This document shows positions 48,512 through 58,900 of a stretch of DNA of 64,000 nt, piece by piece. Under the pieces are notes generated by a model. It searched no databases. It had not been told where the DNA came from and saw only the letters and a list, made by a program, of their open reading frames with translations. The position numbers and the translations under genes are program-made. The stretch spans positions 62,001 to 126,000 of the forward strand of contig NZ_RHHR01000009.1 of assembly GCF_003710915.1 (NCBI RefSeq), in the 5' to 3' direction. This DNA comes from Brevibacillus invocatus (lineage in GTDB: Bacteria; Bacillota; Bacilli; Brevibacillales; Brevibacillaceae). How positions within the stretch are numbered: the stretch's first letter is position 1; the number at the start of each line of letters is the position of its first letter.

Positions 48512-51500
48512 TTACTGTGTGGTGTGGTTGCGAATCCCTTGACGCTCCCATGCATTGGCAATAATGCGGAACGGTACGCGATAATCGCCCTGATCGTGGC
48601 CTGTCAAATGCTGCTTGGAGGAGTAAGGGTATCCTTTTTCTACGCCGAAGCGGTATTGAACCGAATAGTAGACAGCATAGCTTGAATCCTTCTGGAAGCC
48701 TCGCTGTTTGTCTCCCATCAACGGAGTGTCTACCCCGACCTCCCGATTTCCCAGCTTGGTTGCCAGGTACTGGGGACCTCGCCATTGACTTGCGGAAATA
48801 GACAGCAAGGAGAGTTGGGATTGGAGCAGTGTCTGCCGTTTGCCGGTCTCCGAGATCCATGCCCTCGCTGACTCAATCACAGGGTATTTCCCACTGACAG
48901 GATGACGATGCCTTTCTTGTAGTTCTACCTGTGTCAAAATTCGTTCACCTGCATAGAAGTCGTTGGGCTGGCTATTCGGGTAACGGTCACGTGCATGATA
49001 TTCCAACCATTCCGCCGTATGATGAATGGAGCCTGTGGCATTGGGCTCAAATACTTCGAAAAAGCGATTGCTTCCTTTTACCGTAATCGTATAGCGTCCT
49101 GTCATGCTACGGGTCAAGTTCCCAGGTTCACATGCTTCGTTCTCCTCTTCATCCGTAGAACAGCTCTCATAGGACACATCAAACACAATCTCGTAATCCA
49201 TGACGATCTGAAACCCGTTTATTTCAGCTTGATACTTGGTGCTTTGCAAGGTCTGTCTCCAAGTGGTTTGCGTCGGCACATGGGTCCCGGTGTACAGGTA
49301 ATCGCCTCCCCCAGATGCACTGCTTACCTGCCACTGCTGAGGGATTCCTGGACCGGTAACTTTCAGATCCAACATCGCCGGGTTGTAGACAGCCATGCCT
49401 TTCGCATCGGCTATCCACTCTGGCTGCGCCGTCACAACGACGTTTTTCATACCTTCACCATTGGCAAATTGTTCGAGCTGGATCTTGTAGACATTGATTT
49501 TATCGTTGATTTCTTGCTGTGTGCGCTGGAAGCCTTCGTTGATCTTGCTCTGATCCAGTACAACCTGGATTTTTGCCGGTTCTCGTTCCCATACGCCATC
49601 TACGTGCAGCCCCAGCTTTTCGAGCTGCCGTCCGTCGCTGTCGTAAATCTCCAGCCCAATTTCACCACCGTCAAAATCTCCTCCACCCCCTGGCGGCTCA
49701 GGCGGTTCGATCACACGAATGACTTTTACTGGCCATGTGGCTCGGTTGTCCGTCCAGATACTCTCATTTTCAGGCTTGTTCCTGGACGGGTTGATATGCG
49801 CGATAAAATCCTCTGACTGCTGAGGATATTGGGATGGTATGGTAATGGTCCGCACCTCTCCTGCCTTGAATTGATCGACATCCAACGTAGTTTCCTTGTC
49901 AGAGCTTTCCCAACGGACAGCCAGCTTGGTATCATGCACGGTTTTTCCCGCATTTCTCACCTGAAACGTAATGGTAGCCTCGGTTCCGGGCATTTGTGGG
50001 TCCTTCGGTGTAATGGTGAAGCTATTCTTGATGACCAGCAAGTTCTCCACATCTGGAGGCTCGCCTACCTGTACGAAAAAGCTTCCATCACAAGTCAGAT
50101 TAGGTCGGTTGTCAATCCAGCCATTGTCCGTCCAGAAATCGATTTTGTACAGTCCTTCCAAAAACTGATCCGTCTCAGCGTTTTTGGGAAAAGAGAAGAA
50201 GTGAGAATGATCGTATTCGTTACTTTCCGATAACCATTTGCTGTTTCTCTTTCGCGACCACTGCTGCGTATCGGGATCAAGCCAATACATGAGAAATTCT
50301 GTTTTTTCACGTGTAATGAGTTCCGGTCTGTATCTCTCATTGAAATCACTATGATTCAGTTGTACTGTTTCTCCACGTCCTACTTCCCGTTTCCACAGAT
50401 AATCTACGCCACCGTATCGAATCATCCCCATCGCTGCGGTGTAGCATTTGGCATCCGACATAATCTCAAATGTTACCTCTGAGATACATCCAATATCAGA
50501 TACGAATACTAGGTTAACAAGGTCTCCGACATCAAAATCTCTTGGGAGAGTGAGCTGGAAGCTTTGATGGGCTGCTAGCTGTCCCGTCAGTGGAATCTGC
50601 CCCGTGCCATGCTGCAGGTACCAGGTGCCAACGGTGTTCCCGGAAAAACTCAGATTCGTTTGGTAGTTGCCTTCTGGTGTTTGAGAAAACGCAGAGATGT
50701 ATATCGGATCACTGATGCCATTACCGCTAATATCATCTCCATTCGGTGAAAAAGGATGGGGTGGACTGCCGTAAATTTTGAATTTGATCCGCCGCTGTTC
50801 CTCAATCGAACACGCGGTATCTTTGACATGAAGGGTCACTTGCCAATTGCACTCCGGCCTGTCCAGCCAATTGGTCCCCTTGTAATTAAGCTTGATTTTA
50901 TAGGTCTTCCCTTTTTCTAGAAGGACATGGTGCGATTCACGGCCATCGCCGAAAGGGAGCTCCAGCTTCCAGTAAGGTCTCGAGACCAACCGATCTCTTC
51001 CATTCACTTCCTCATAGTAGGCAGGCAACGATACGATTTTCCCGTCCGGCCGGGTAACGTCCCACAATACATCAGCTGTTTGGGTCTCGCCATCTGAATC
51101 GGTGTATTCAGCCCGAAAGTACACGATCTGCTGCGGCAGCACTTCCAACGTATCCCCATCTCGTGCCTTGGAGCCGTTAATGGTAATAATTGGGCATGAT
51201 TCTTCACGCGGTTTATCGGATTTGACCTGAAAGGTATTTTCCCAGCAGTCCTTGTCGTCGTCACTTTTGTACACCACTTTATAAGTCCCGGAGCTGCCGA
51301 AATAACCTTTTCCACTTTTTCGGTTGTTGCCTGAGCCGATTTCCATGTCAGCGCCGTTCATGATGAAGGTTCCGTTCTTAGCGGCGAACAAGGTGATATC
51401 TGCATTTTTTTCTACCAAGATGGGGCTGCCGCCACTGGTTATGGAGGTGTAATCTTTTACGTCATTACCTACGATTTGGAAATCCATTTTCGTGGTGCTT

Positions 51501-52519
51501 TGGTTGATGGAGCAGGAGGGGGGTGGGTCTGGGTCTGGATTTTCGGGATCGGGAGGTGGGATATCCTCACCTACTGTAAATTGGACGGTATAGGGAGTAG
51601 ATTGACTAATCGAAGGAGAGCCTTGTCGGGAGCGTAAGTGTCTGTCCGTTATGGTGAATGTTACTTCGTACAGCCCCTCTTCGGTAGGTTTATAGGTATA
51701 GGTATGGCTCCATTCAAACGCCTTCGGATTGCTTGTCGCACTCGGCGTCTCCAGGTACCCGCTGTTATCCCTTATTTCTTTGTTTGACTCAAAAAGTTGA
51801 TATCCCCTCCCTGTTGTTTTATTGATTACTGACATGTGAGTAACAATAATCCCCCGATCATAGTAGGAAAAATCATGGGCTTTGGGGAGGATGGTAACGG
51901 TATCGTGGATCTTGAATTTTGTTTGATTGTCTTTGATCCTTACTTCACCTGTGGGTCGTTGTGTCGTCCGGAAATGACCAAAGGATATATAACCATTTCC
52001 TCTTGGAACGAGGTTGTCGCCGATTTCGTACCCGGCTCCTCCTGAGGCTGCGGCTAGTTCTGCTAGGTTGTAGGCGTTGTACCCATTAAATCCTGGTTCG
52101 TCTATTGCATCAACCCAGCTACTAAAAACATTCGCTTCTCCTCCCCCTAGAATATAGGCAGGATTACCACCGAAGCGATTTACCCAGTATGATGCCTCAT
52201 TAATATCCACATAGTACCAACCTCGATCTGTTTTTCCATCATAATCTGAAAATCCAAGCACCGTTGAGTGATCTTTTTCACCGTCAACTTCAATTTCAGA
52301 AATATGAGCACCTAAGTATCCAGGAATCCTCTGAATAGTAAGTTTCGTGTAGCCGTTTTTTGGTACAAGCTCTTTGTGAGTACCTACTGAAGCCAATCTG
52401 ATATTATGTTCATTCGCTGCTTGTACAAAAATCTGGAATTCCCCTACTATAATGCAATACATAAAAATGAAAGTCAAAAAATGAATTAAGTAACTACGAG
52501 TACTCTTTACATATATCAT
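48512..52519 (-). CDS. giant secreted surface protein with CARDB-like module, unknown function
   Basis: A 1335-residue protein with an atypical N-terminal hydrophobic signal (residues 10-35). Regions in order: a unique N-terminal domain (40-210), an Ig-like domain (about 215-318), a proline linker (320-335), several beta-rich domains with paired cysteines (335-800) including a PFSPNGDD turn near 589-596, a CARDB-like domain (about 826-935, VRNAGKTVHDTKLAVRW), a Pro/Gly linker (938-952) and a C-terminal domain of about 380 residues. No catalytic motif, sortase signal or SLH repeat is seen; surface retention may depend on the adjacent SLH protein. The first ~150 codons are markedly AT-rich. Confidence 0.8.
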   Translation of the reverse strand: MIYVKSTRSYLIHFLTFIFMYCIIVGEFQIFVQAANEHNIRLASVGTHKELVPKNGYTKLTIQRIPGYLGAHISEIEVDGEKDHSTVLGFSDYDGKTDRGWYYVDINEASYWVNRFGGNPAYILGGGEANVFSSWVDAIDEPGFNGYNAYNLAELAAASGGAGYEIGDNLVPRGNGYISFGHFRTTQRPTGEVRIKDNQTKFKIHDTVTILPKAHDFSYYDRGIIVTHMSVINKTTGRGYQLFESNKEIRDNSGYLETPSATSNPKAFEWSHTYTYKPTEEGLYEVTFTITDRHLRSRQGSPSISQSTPYTVQFTVGEDIPPPDPENPDPDPPPSCSINQSTTKMDFQIVGNDVKDYTSITSGGSPILVEKNADITLFAAKNGTFIMNGADMEIGSGNNRKSGKGYFGSSGTYKVVYKSDDDKDCWENTFQVKSDKPREESCPIITINGSKARDGDTLEVLPQQIVYFRAEYTDSDGETQTADVLWDVTRPDGKIVSLPAYYEEVNGRDRLVSRPYWKLELPFGDGRESHHVLLEKGKTYKIKLNYKGTNWLDRPECNWQVTLHVKDTACSIEEQRRIKFKIYGSPPHPFSPNGDDISGNGISDPIYISAFSQTPEGNYQTNLSFSGNTVGTWYLQHGTGQIPLTGQLAAHQSFQLTLPRDFDVGDLVNLVFVSDIGCISEVTFEIMSDAKCYTAAMGMIRYGGVDYLWKREVGRGETVQLNHSDFNERYRPELITREKTEFLMYWLDPDTQQWSRKRNSKWLSESNEYDHSHFFSFPKNAETDQFLEGLYKIDFWTDNGWIDNRPNLTCDGSFFVQVGEPPDVENLLVIKNSFTITPKDPQMPGTEATITFQVRNAGKTVHDTKLAVRWESSDKETTLDVDQFKAGEVRTITIPSQYPQQSEDFIAHINPSRNKPENESIWTDNRATWPVKVIRVIEPPEPPGGGGDFDGGEIGLEIYDSDGRQLEKLGLHVDGVWEREPAKIQVVLDQSKINEGFQRTQQEINDKINVYKIQLEQFANGEGMKNVVVTAQPEWIADAKGMAVYNPAMLDLKVTGPGIPQQWQVSSASGGGDYLYTGTHVPTQTTWRQTLQSTKYQAEINGFQIVMDYEIVFDVSYESCSTDEEENEACEPGNLTRSMTGRYTITVKGSNRFFEVFEPNATGSIHHTAEWLEYHARDRYPNSQPNDFYAGERILTQVELQERHRHPVSGKYPVIESARAWISETGKRQTLLQSQLSLLSISASQWRGPQYLATKLGNREVGVDTPLMGDKQRGFQKDSSYAVYYSVQYRFGVEKGYPYSSKQHLTGHDQGDYRVPFRIIANAWERQGIRNHTTQ

Positions 52520-52533
52520 TGAAATATGTCTTC

Positions 52534-53424
52534 CTATTCAGATTTAGAAAACTGCTGTGTTTTATTTAATCTTTCCAGAGTATTCATATCCAAATAATGA
52601 TAAACAGCTGCAATAGTGTAGTCTAAGTTATTTGTAGCTGCAAAACTTATGGCTCTTAAATTACTTACTTTAACCCTAAATTTTTCTCCATTTGAATAAC
52701 TTAATAATTTGTTGTCTTTATCAAATAACTTGGCATTAAGATCAAGTAACTTTTCTCCTGTGGGTACCACTCCCATCAAATAACCATCCACAACCTTCAA
52801 ACTCTTATGAAACTCAAGTGCATACTTCTCTCCCAACTCTATCTCATACTTATCCTGCCACATCTTTCTTAGAATTACGGCTGCATCTGACCTAGTCACC
52901 GGTAGATCCTCTCGAAACTTCGGTTGCCCATGTGGTGCCGGGTCCATCCACCCCCAAGTCACGAGCGCCCCCGTATTCGTAAACCCTTTATCCTTCACTC
53001 CCCGATACGGCTTCCATGCATTAAACACCAACAAGGCCGTTTCTTCCTTGGTCAACAGCTTATCCGGATTAATCTCCACATCCGTCAATATCCCCGCTTT
53101 TTGCGCTCGTTCATAGGTTGCTTTTGCCCAATGTCCTTGTGGCAATTGTGAAACAGGCTCCCCATCTTTCAGACCTCGAATGGTGACCAGACTGGATACA
53201 AATTGTCCCTGCGTGATTTGCTTTTCCCCGTGAAACTGACCATCTGCGTACTTCCACATGTATCCCTTCAACAAAGCGAATTCTACAGCTCCCTTTTCAG
53301 GGGTGGCTGAATAATTGGCAGTCAGCGGTTCGGCGGCTATTGCTTCAGAGATTGGTAGGATCATGGGTCCAACCATAAAAGCTGTGATCAGCATACTGGA
53401 TAGAATGACATGCAGGCGTTTCAT
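52534..53424 (-). CDS. SLH-repeat (S-layer homology) secreted protein
   Basis: A 296-residue protein with signal peptide (residues 1-30, ending AIAAEP). The middle has degenerate SLH-like repeats: YADGQFHGEKQITQGQFVSSLV, GHWAKATYERAQKAGILTD with LLTKEETALLVF, and REDLPVTRSDAAVILRKMW. Such repeats anchor proteins to pyruvylated wall polymers. The last ~80 residues are a separate basic domain encoded by AT-rich DNA. AAGGAAGGTG before the ATG at 53424 sets the start; 32 upstream codons are dropped. It is 15 bases upstream of the giant gene and surely cotranscribed. Confidence 0.82.
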   Translation of the reverse strand: MKRLHVILSSMLITAFMVGPMILPISEAIAAEPLTANYSATPEKGAVEFALLKGYMWKYADGQFHGEKQITQGQFVSSLVTIRGLKDGEPVSQLPQGHWAKATYERAQKAGILTDVEINPDKLLTKEETALLVFNAWKPYRGVKDKGFTNTGALVTWGWMDPAPHGQPKFREDLPVTRSDAAVILRKMWQDKYEIELGEKYALEFHKSLKVVDGYLMGVVPTGEKLLDLNAKLFDKDNKLLSYSNGEKFRVKVSNLRAISFAATNNLDYTIAAVYHYLDMNTLERLNKTQQFSKSE

Positions 53425-53440
53425 CTTCTGCACCTTCCTT

Positions 53441-53827
53441 TTAATTATTGGATACCGTCCCATTCCTCGATAAAAACGTTTCAAATGAATGCTCAGGAAC
53501 ATCCCCTTCCAATTTGTCAACGACCTCGCCTTCCCTCACCACAAACACCGTGGGCGTCACCACAGCCCCCATCTCCTGCGCAATCGCAAATTGATCATCC
53601 TGCAAGACATCCAATCGCTCGATCCCCCAGCCGGGATGTTCATTCAAAAATGCAGCAGACACTTTTTCAAAGGTAGGCTTGAAGCTGGAGCAATACCCGC
53701 AGCTGTCACTGTAGACATAGACGATTTTGTTCGGACTGGCGGCCCTGGCGCTCAACAGCACCGCAATCATCACACAAGCTGCTGCCAAAGAAATCACCCA
53801 TAGCCACTTATGCTTGAAAATGGCCAA
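53441..53827 (-). CDS. membrane-anchored thioredoxin-like protein
   Basis: A 128-residue protein with an N-terminal membrane anchor (8-28) and an extracytoplasmic thioredoxin fold. The active site is CGYC (YSDSCGYCSSFKPTFEKV) and the cis-proline is in VTPTVFVV, so it should be redox active. It starts at TTG. It is the first gene of the secreted cluster whose large protein has several cysteine pairs, so it may catalyse or repair disulfides in those proteins (inference). Confidence 0.85.
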   Translation of the reverse strand: MAIFKHKWLWVISLAAACVMIAVLLSARAASPNKIVYVYSDSCGYCSSFKPTFEKVSAAFLNEHPGWGIERLDVLQDDQFAIAQEMGAVVTPTVFVVREGEVVDKLEGDVPEHSFETFLSRNGTVSNN

Positions 53828-53903
53828 AACCCTTCACTCCCTCCAAAAGATAAGAACAGTGGTAGTGCCCCCTGCCTCCCTATTCTCTCTCTTTTGGTTG
53901 AGA

Positions 53904-53942
53904 CAAAAAAAGACGTAGCAAACTGTGGTGAGTTTGTACGTC
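53904..53942 (-). terminator. terminator after ywgA
   Basis: GACGTA-C-AAACT / AGTTTG-CT-ACGTC stem followed by seven T on the reverse strand. Confidence 0.8.
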
Positions 53943-53977
53943 ATGTATGGCAAATATTCATTTTCCTGCATTCACTT

Positions 53978-54505
53978 CTACATCAAAGGCGTACCAGCAT
54001 CTTTGTTCATCAGAGCCTTCAGCTCTTCCACAAAATCCTGGCCTTTTGCGATTTCCTCTTCAGTATAGCGCTGCTTGCTTTTGAAGGTAAATATCTTTGC
54101 CTTCATCTCTTCATAAGGCAAGTGATGAAAATACAGAATGGTCGAAACAAGCTCCAGAAAACGGGAATTCTCCTCGTTCATCCTTTTGATCACTCGCTCC
54201 CCAAGACCAAAATCCACCTCGTGGAAGCGAAGAAACTCATGCCCGGAGTCATTCAAAGTATAGCGATACATGTGAATAGCACCCTTGCTCTCCATTTGCT
54301 CGTCCAATAGCCCCATATTGCACAGCTCGTCCACGCGCAGGGTCAATTCCTCTGAATAGGGTCCGTACATATGAAACTCGTAACGCTCGTCAAAATCCAG
54401 ATTGAGATGCTTTCCTATGTACACCATCTTCTGCAATTTTTTTCGACCGCTCACTTCGCCCGCAATCTCAATCAGGCGAATAATCTTGGCGTGACGCCCC
54501 AACAT
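53978..54505 (-). CDS. ywgA: YwgA family protein
   Basis: A 175-residue conserved protein. HAKIIRLIEIAGEVSGRKKLQKMVYIGKHLNLDFDERYEFHMYGPYSEELTLRVDEL is the N-terminal winged-helix-like region typical of YwgA. YTLNDSGHEFLRFHEVDFG follows. Function is unknown. It overlaps the 3' end of ywfO by 38 bases, the same pair as in B. subtilis. Confidence 0.87.
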   Translation of the reverse strand: MLGRHAKIIRLIEIAGEVSGRKKLQKMVYIGKHLNLDFDERYEFHMYGPYSEELTLRVDELCNMGLLDEQMESKGAIHMYRYTLNDSGHEFLRFHEVDFGLGERVIKRMNEENSRFLELVSTILYFHHLPYEEMKAKIFTFKSKQRYTEEEIAKGQDFVEELKALMNKDAGTPLM

Positions 54506-55793
54506 TTTCCATCACTCCCAGACGTTCTCGAATCTTTTGGGAGAGGTCCCCCGGCAATGCCATCACTTTATCCATTGGAAAGTATAATTTGTAGTCAAAG
54601 CGCCGCTTTCCACTGATCGCCTGTACGATCTCCGACTTCGTAGACAGCTCTACAAGATCTCCCGAGGGCATCTGGAGCATGATCGGTATTCGCTCCTCCT
54701 CATCGCCGGCACGGTAAAAATCATAGGGCAGATCCGAGGTCGTGTCCACCTCCAAATAATAGGCAGGATCGATCCCGGCTTTCTCAAACAGCTCTTTTAA
54801 TTCCGGAAGCAAATGAAAATCCCTCGAATTAAATTCGACGTATTTATACAGATTCCTGTCCAAAAATCGTGCGCAAAGATCTTTTAAAATCGGGTCCTTC
54901 TCCTTGCGCCACATCTGCATGTAAAACAGGATGACAGACTCGTCGAGGGCCAGATAGTCAGCCAATTCTACCTTGTCTTGCAGAAAGGGCAAAAGCATCA
55001 GTGGCTCTTGGTGAAACGCATAGCCTTGTTCGAACAAGACCTTGGCACGCTGAAAAATCTTGCGGAGCACGACTTCGCCGCTGCGTGTCACCGGATGAAA
55101 ATAGACCTGCCAGTACATCTGGTAGCGCGACATGATGTAATCCTCAACTGCATGCATGCCGCTAAACTTGAAGACGATCCCGTCCTCTTGTGGACGCATG
55201 ACGCGCAAAATCCGCTCAATCTCAAAATTCCCGTAATTGACTCCCGTATAATACGCATCCCGCAGCAAATAATCCATCCGATCGGCATCCAGCTGGCTGG
55301 AGATCAGACTGACGATCAGCTTGTTGTCATAGGTTTTCGCGATAACCTCTGCCAGCTTTTTGGGGAAGTCCTCATCGATCCGGCGCAAAATGCGATTGAT
55401 CTGGGTATCCCCGAGCAAGATCGCCCGCGTCCAGTCCTCATGATGATAACGAAACACCTTTTCAAAGGAGTGAGAAAACGGCCCATGCCCTACATCGTGC
55501 AATAAAGCTGCACACAGGCAGAGCAGCTTCTCCTCGTACGTCAGATGAATGCGTCCCTCAAATGTATCGAGAATTCGACGCATCAGCTCGTAGACACCAA
55601 GAGAGTGGTTAAATCGACTGTGTTCGCCGCCGTGGAAGGTGAAAAAGCTGGTGCCCAGTTGCTTGATCCTGCGTAGCCGCTGAAACTCGGCGGAGTTGAT
55701 CAAATCCCAAATATATTGATCCCTAACATGTACATAACGGTGAACAGGGTCTTTAAATACTTTCTCTTCTTCAAGTAGCAGGGGCTTTAGCAT
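54468..55793 (-). CDS. ywfO: HD-domain phosphohydrolase YwfO
   Basis: A 441-residue HD superfamily protein related to dGTPases/SAMHD. FQRLRRIKQLGTSFFTFHGGEHSRFNHSLGVYELMRRI, the HD doublet in ALLHDVGHGPFSHSFE, and LDADRMDYLLRDAYYTGV (distal Asp) give the complete metal site. B. subtilis YwfO belongs to this (d)NTP-hydrolase class. It is followed by overlapping ywgA. Confidence 0.93.
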   Translation of the reverse strand: MLKPLLLEEEKVFKDPVHRYVHVRDQYIWDLINSAEFQRLRRIKQLGTSFFTFHGGEHSRFNHSLGVYELMRRILDTFEGRIHLTYEEKLLCLCAALLHDVGHGPFSHSFEKVFRYHHEDWTRAILLGDTQINRILRRIDEDFPKKLAEVIAKTYDNKLIVSLISSQLDADRMDYLLRDAYYTGVNYGNFEIERILRVMRPQEDGIVFKFSGMHAVEDYIMSRYQMYWQVYFHPVTRSGEVVLRKIFQRAKVLFEQGYAFHQEPLMLLPFLQDKVELADYLALDESVILFYMQMWRKEKDPILKDLCARFLDRNLYKYVEFNSRDFHLLPELKELFEKAGIDPAYYLEVDTTSDLPYDFYRAGDEEERIPIMLQMPSGDLVELSTKSEIVQAISGKRRFDYKLYFPMDKVMALPGDLSQKIRERLGVMENVGASRQDYSPD

Positions 55794-55905
55794 CTGGACA
55801 CTCCTTTCTATTCCCTGATGTCTTACTCTTCCACTCTAGTAGATGCTCCTATCATACCACACCCCTTTCAAGTGCGAAAATGCACGGGTGAAGGAGATTC
55901 AAACA

Positions 55906-55936
55906 GGAAAAAAGCCCCCCATGATTGGAGGGCTCC
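55906..55936 (-). terminator. terminator after the RND efflux operon
   Basis: AGCCCTCC / GGGGGGCT stem followed by six T on the reverse strand. Confidence 0.8.
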
Positions 55937-55971
55937 AACAAATCTTTTACCTCTATCGGCTAACGTAAGGT

Positions 55972-58900
55972 CTACTCGAGCTCCATTCCCGGCCCGTATA
56001 AATCCGGACGCTTTGCCGCTTTTTTCGCCTGCCTTTTCAATTTCCGCTGCATGAGCACGGTGTAGAAAGAGGGAACGACAATCAACGTCAAAAGCGTAGA
56101 GAACAGCAGCCCTGAGATAATCGTGATAGCAAGGGGCTGGAACAGTACATCACCGGAAATGGCAAGGGGCGTCAAACCCGCAACCGCCGTCAGTGAGGTG
56201 AGCAGGATCGGACGCAGACGCGCTTCACCAGCCTGAATCACCGCTTGCTTCAATTCAGCTCCCGCATGGCGTGCTTCTTCGATGAACTCGATAAACACGA
56301 TCCCGTTGCGAACCACAATTCCTGCCAGCGAGATGACTCCCATCATCGTCATAAACCCTAACGGTGTCTGGGTCACAAACAACCCGATCAGGCTGCCAGA
56401 CACAGCCAGATACACCGTACTCATCACGAGAACAGGTATCGTCAGCGAGTAGAATTGCATCGCGATCAAAATGAGGATCAAAAACACGACCAAGACGGAG
56501 AGTTTGCCCATACTGATAAAAATATCCGTCTGCTCCGAGGTTTCTCCGCCGATCTCATAGCGGTAGCCCTCCGGCATTTCCAGTGATTGCAGAATCGGGG
56601 TAAGCTCTGTCATCACCTCTGTTGCCGTACGCCCCTTCAGCTCACTGGAAATCGTCACGCTGCGCGACAAATTACGATGAGGAATAGCCTGTGTGCTAAA
56701 CGTTGGTTTCACTTCCGCCAATTGCGCGAGCGGGATCAATTCTCCGCGAGCATTGGCCACGCTTAGGCGCTGGAATAACAACGACGGGTCCTCTTCCTCT
56801 TTTTGCAAAAACAGCTTCATATCGATCAGTTCTGTACCGTCGTCAAATTGGCTGACGGTAAGCCCTTCGCTCACCAGACGAAGCGTTTGCGACAGCGTGT
56901 TGTAGTTGACCAGCTTTTGCTCCATGACGTCCTGATTCACGACAAACTCCAGCGCATAGCGCTCAATGCCGAAGTTATCCTGAACGTCGTAGGTTCCAGC
57001 AATTTTGGCTACCTGGTTCTTCACCTGCTCAGACAGCGAGCGCAGCGTTTCAAGGTCTTCCCCGTATACGCGAATCACAACCGGCTTGCCTACAGGCGGC
57101 CCCGCTTCCAATTCTTCCGGCAAGATACTGGCCTCCGGGTATATTTTTTTGAATTCCTCTGTCCACGGTTCCAGCATATCTTTCATTTTTACCTGCTTGT
57201 TGTCGTAGCGTACAACCAGCTGACCAATCGTAATACCGGTTCCCGCGTCCGTATCGCCACCAAACATTTTCGGCGCACTACCGCCCGCATAGGAAGCTAC
57301 AGATTCAATACCCGGCTGCTTCATAATCCAGTCCGATACACTGCGAACGACCCGATCCGTTTCTTCAATGCTGTTCCCCACAGGAACGCGAATATTGACC
57401 AAAAACTGAGGGCGATCATCCTTGGGGAACAGCTCGATCGGCGTCAAAGGAATCAAGCCGTAGGCCGCTGTACCGATCAGAACACCGACCATCCCCGATA
57501 ACAAAGGACGCTTCAGGATTCTTGGCATCATGCGTCCAGCGTACCATTTCGTCAGCAAAGCCAGTTCTTTTCCGAGCAGTCCAGGCGGCTTGCTGTAGCT
57601 GCTGCTATCCTTCTTGCGCCTTTGCTCATGCCACTGTCTAAAAATCGGGATGATGGTCAACGACATGACCATCGATGCCAACATCGTCAGTGAGATGATA
57701 GCTGGAACCGGGCGAATAAACTGCCCGACGTTGCCATCCAAAAACATCAGGGGAGCAAACGAAGCGATGGTCGCCAAGGTAGCGGTCACAATCGAAATCG
57801 ATACTTCATTTGCACCTTTGACGGCTGCTTGCATCGGCGTTTCACCGAGAACAAATCTTCGTCGCTCAATGTTGTCGTTTACGACCACCGCGTCATCTAC
57901 GAGAATTCCCAGCACGATAATCAGCGAAACAATCGAAATCATGTTGAGTGTAATGCCCAGCCCAGGCAAAAACATCATCCCGACTGCAAGGGAGATTGGA
58001 ATGGCGAGAGCCACCACGAAAGATGTGACAAGGTTCAACCCAAGTGTACAAATCAGCAGCACCGCTGCTACTGCAATCATCATTTCTTTCGTCAGGTCGC
58101 CAAACAAGTCATCTACCCGTTCCTTCTGACTGTAAATGGAGTGTTTTTCTGCCCAGACTGGAAGTGATTTTTCCAGTGTTGCCATCATTTCGTCTACGTT
58201 CTTTTGCAGGGAAGGAACATCGCTGCCCGTCTCCGCATTGATGCTGATCGTAAGCGATGGCTTGCCATTGAAATAGGAGGTGGATTTGATCGACTCTGTC
58301 GTCAATCTCACGTTTCCGATATCCCTCAAATATACAGGAGAGCCGTCCGGAGCACGTGCAATCAAAATGCGGTTCAGCTCTTCGATATCAGCAAATTCCG
58401 CCAGCTTCAGCTGATAGGTGCGATTGTGGCTGGTCAAATCGCCGACCGGGACTCTTTCATTCTCCGCTTTGACAGCCATCATTACCTGACTCCAGTTGAT
58501 TCCATACTGACTCAGCTTTTGGGTATCCACTTCGATCCTTACTTCCTGTTCTGGCAGGCCCATGATCGTCACATCGGCGACGTTGGGAATGGTTCGAAGC
58601 TGTCCTTTCCACGATTCCATCATGGAACGCAGGCTGTACAATTCCTCTGTCGTCTCCGCAGTTACCGCCAGGCTTTGGACAAAGGTACGGTTTAAATCGT
58701 CATTGATGATCGGCTGCTTTGCGTCAGCAGGCAAATCGGCTTCAGCGTCCTTCACCTTTTTTCTCAGCTCATCCCATTTTTGCTTGGGATCGACGTCGCT
58801 TTTGGTCTCTACCAGAATCGAAGAAACCCCAAGCATGGACGTGGAGGATATATAGTTGAGACCCTGGATTTCATTGATCTTCTCTTCCAGCTTTTTCGTG

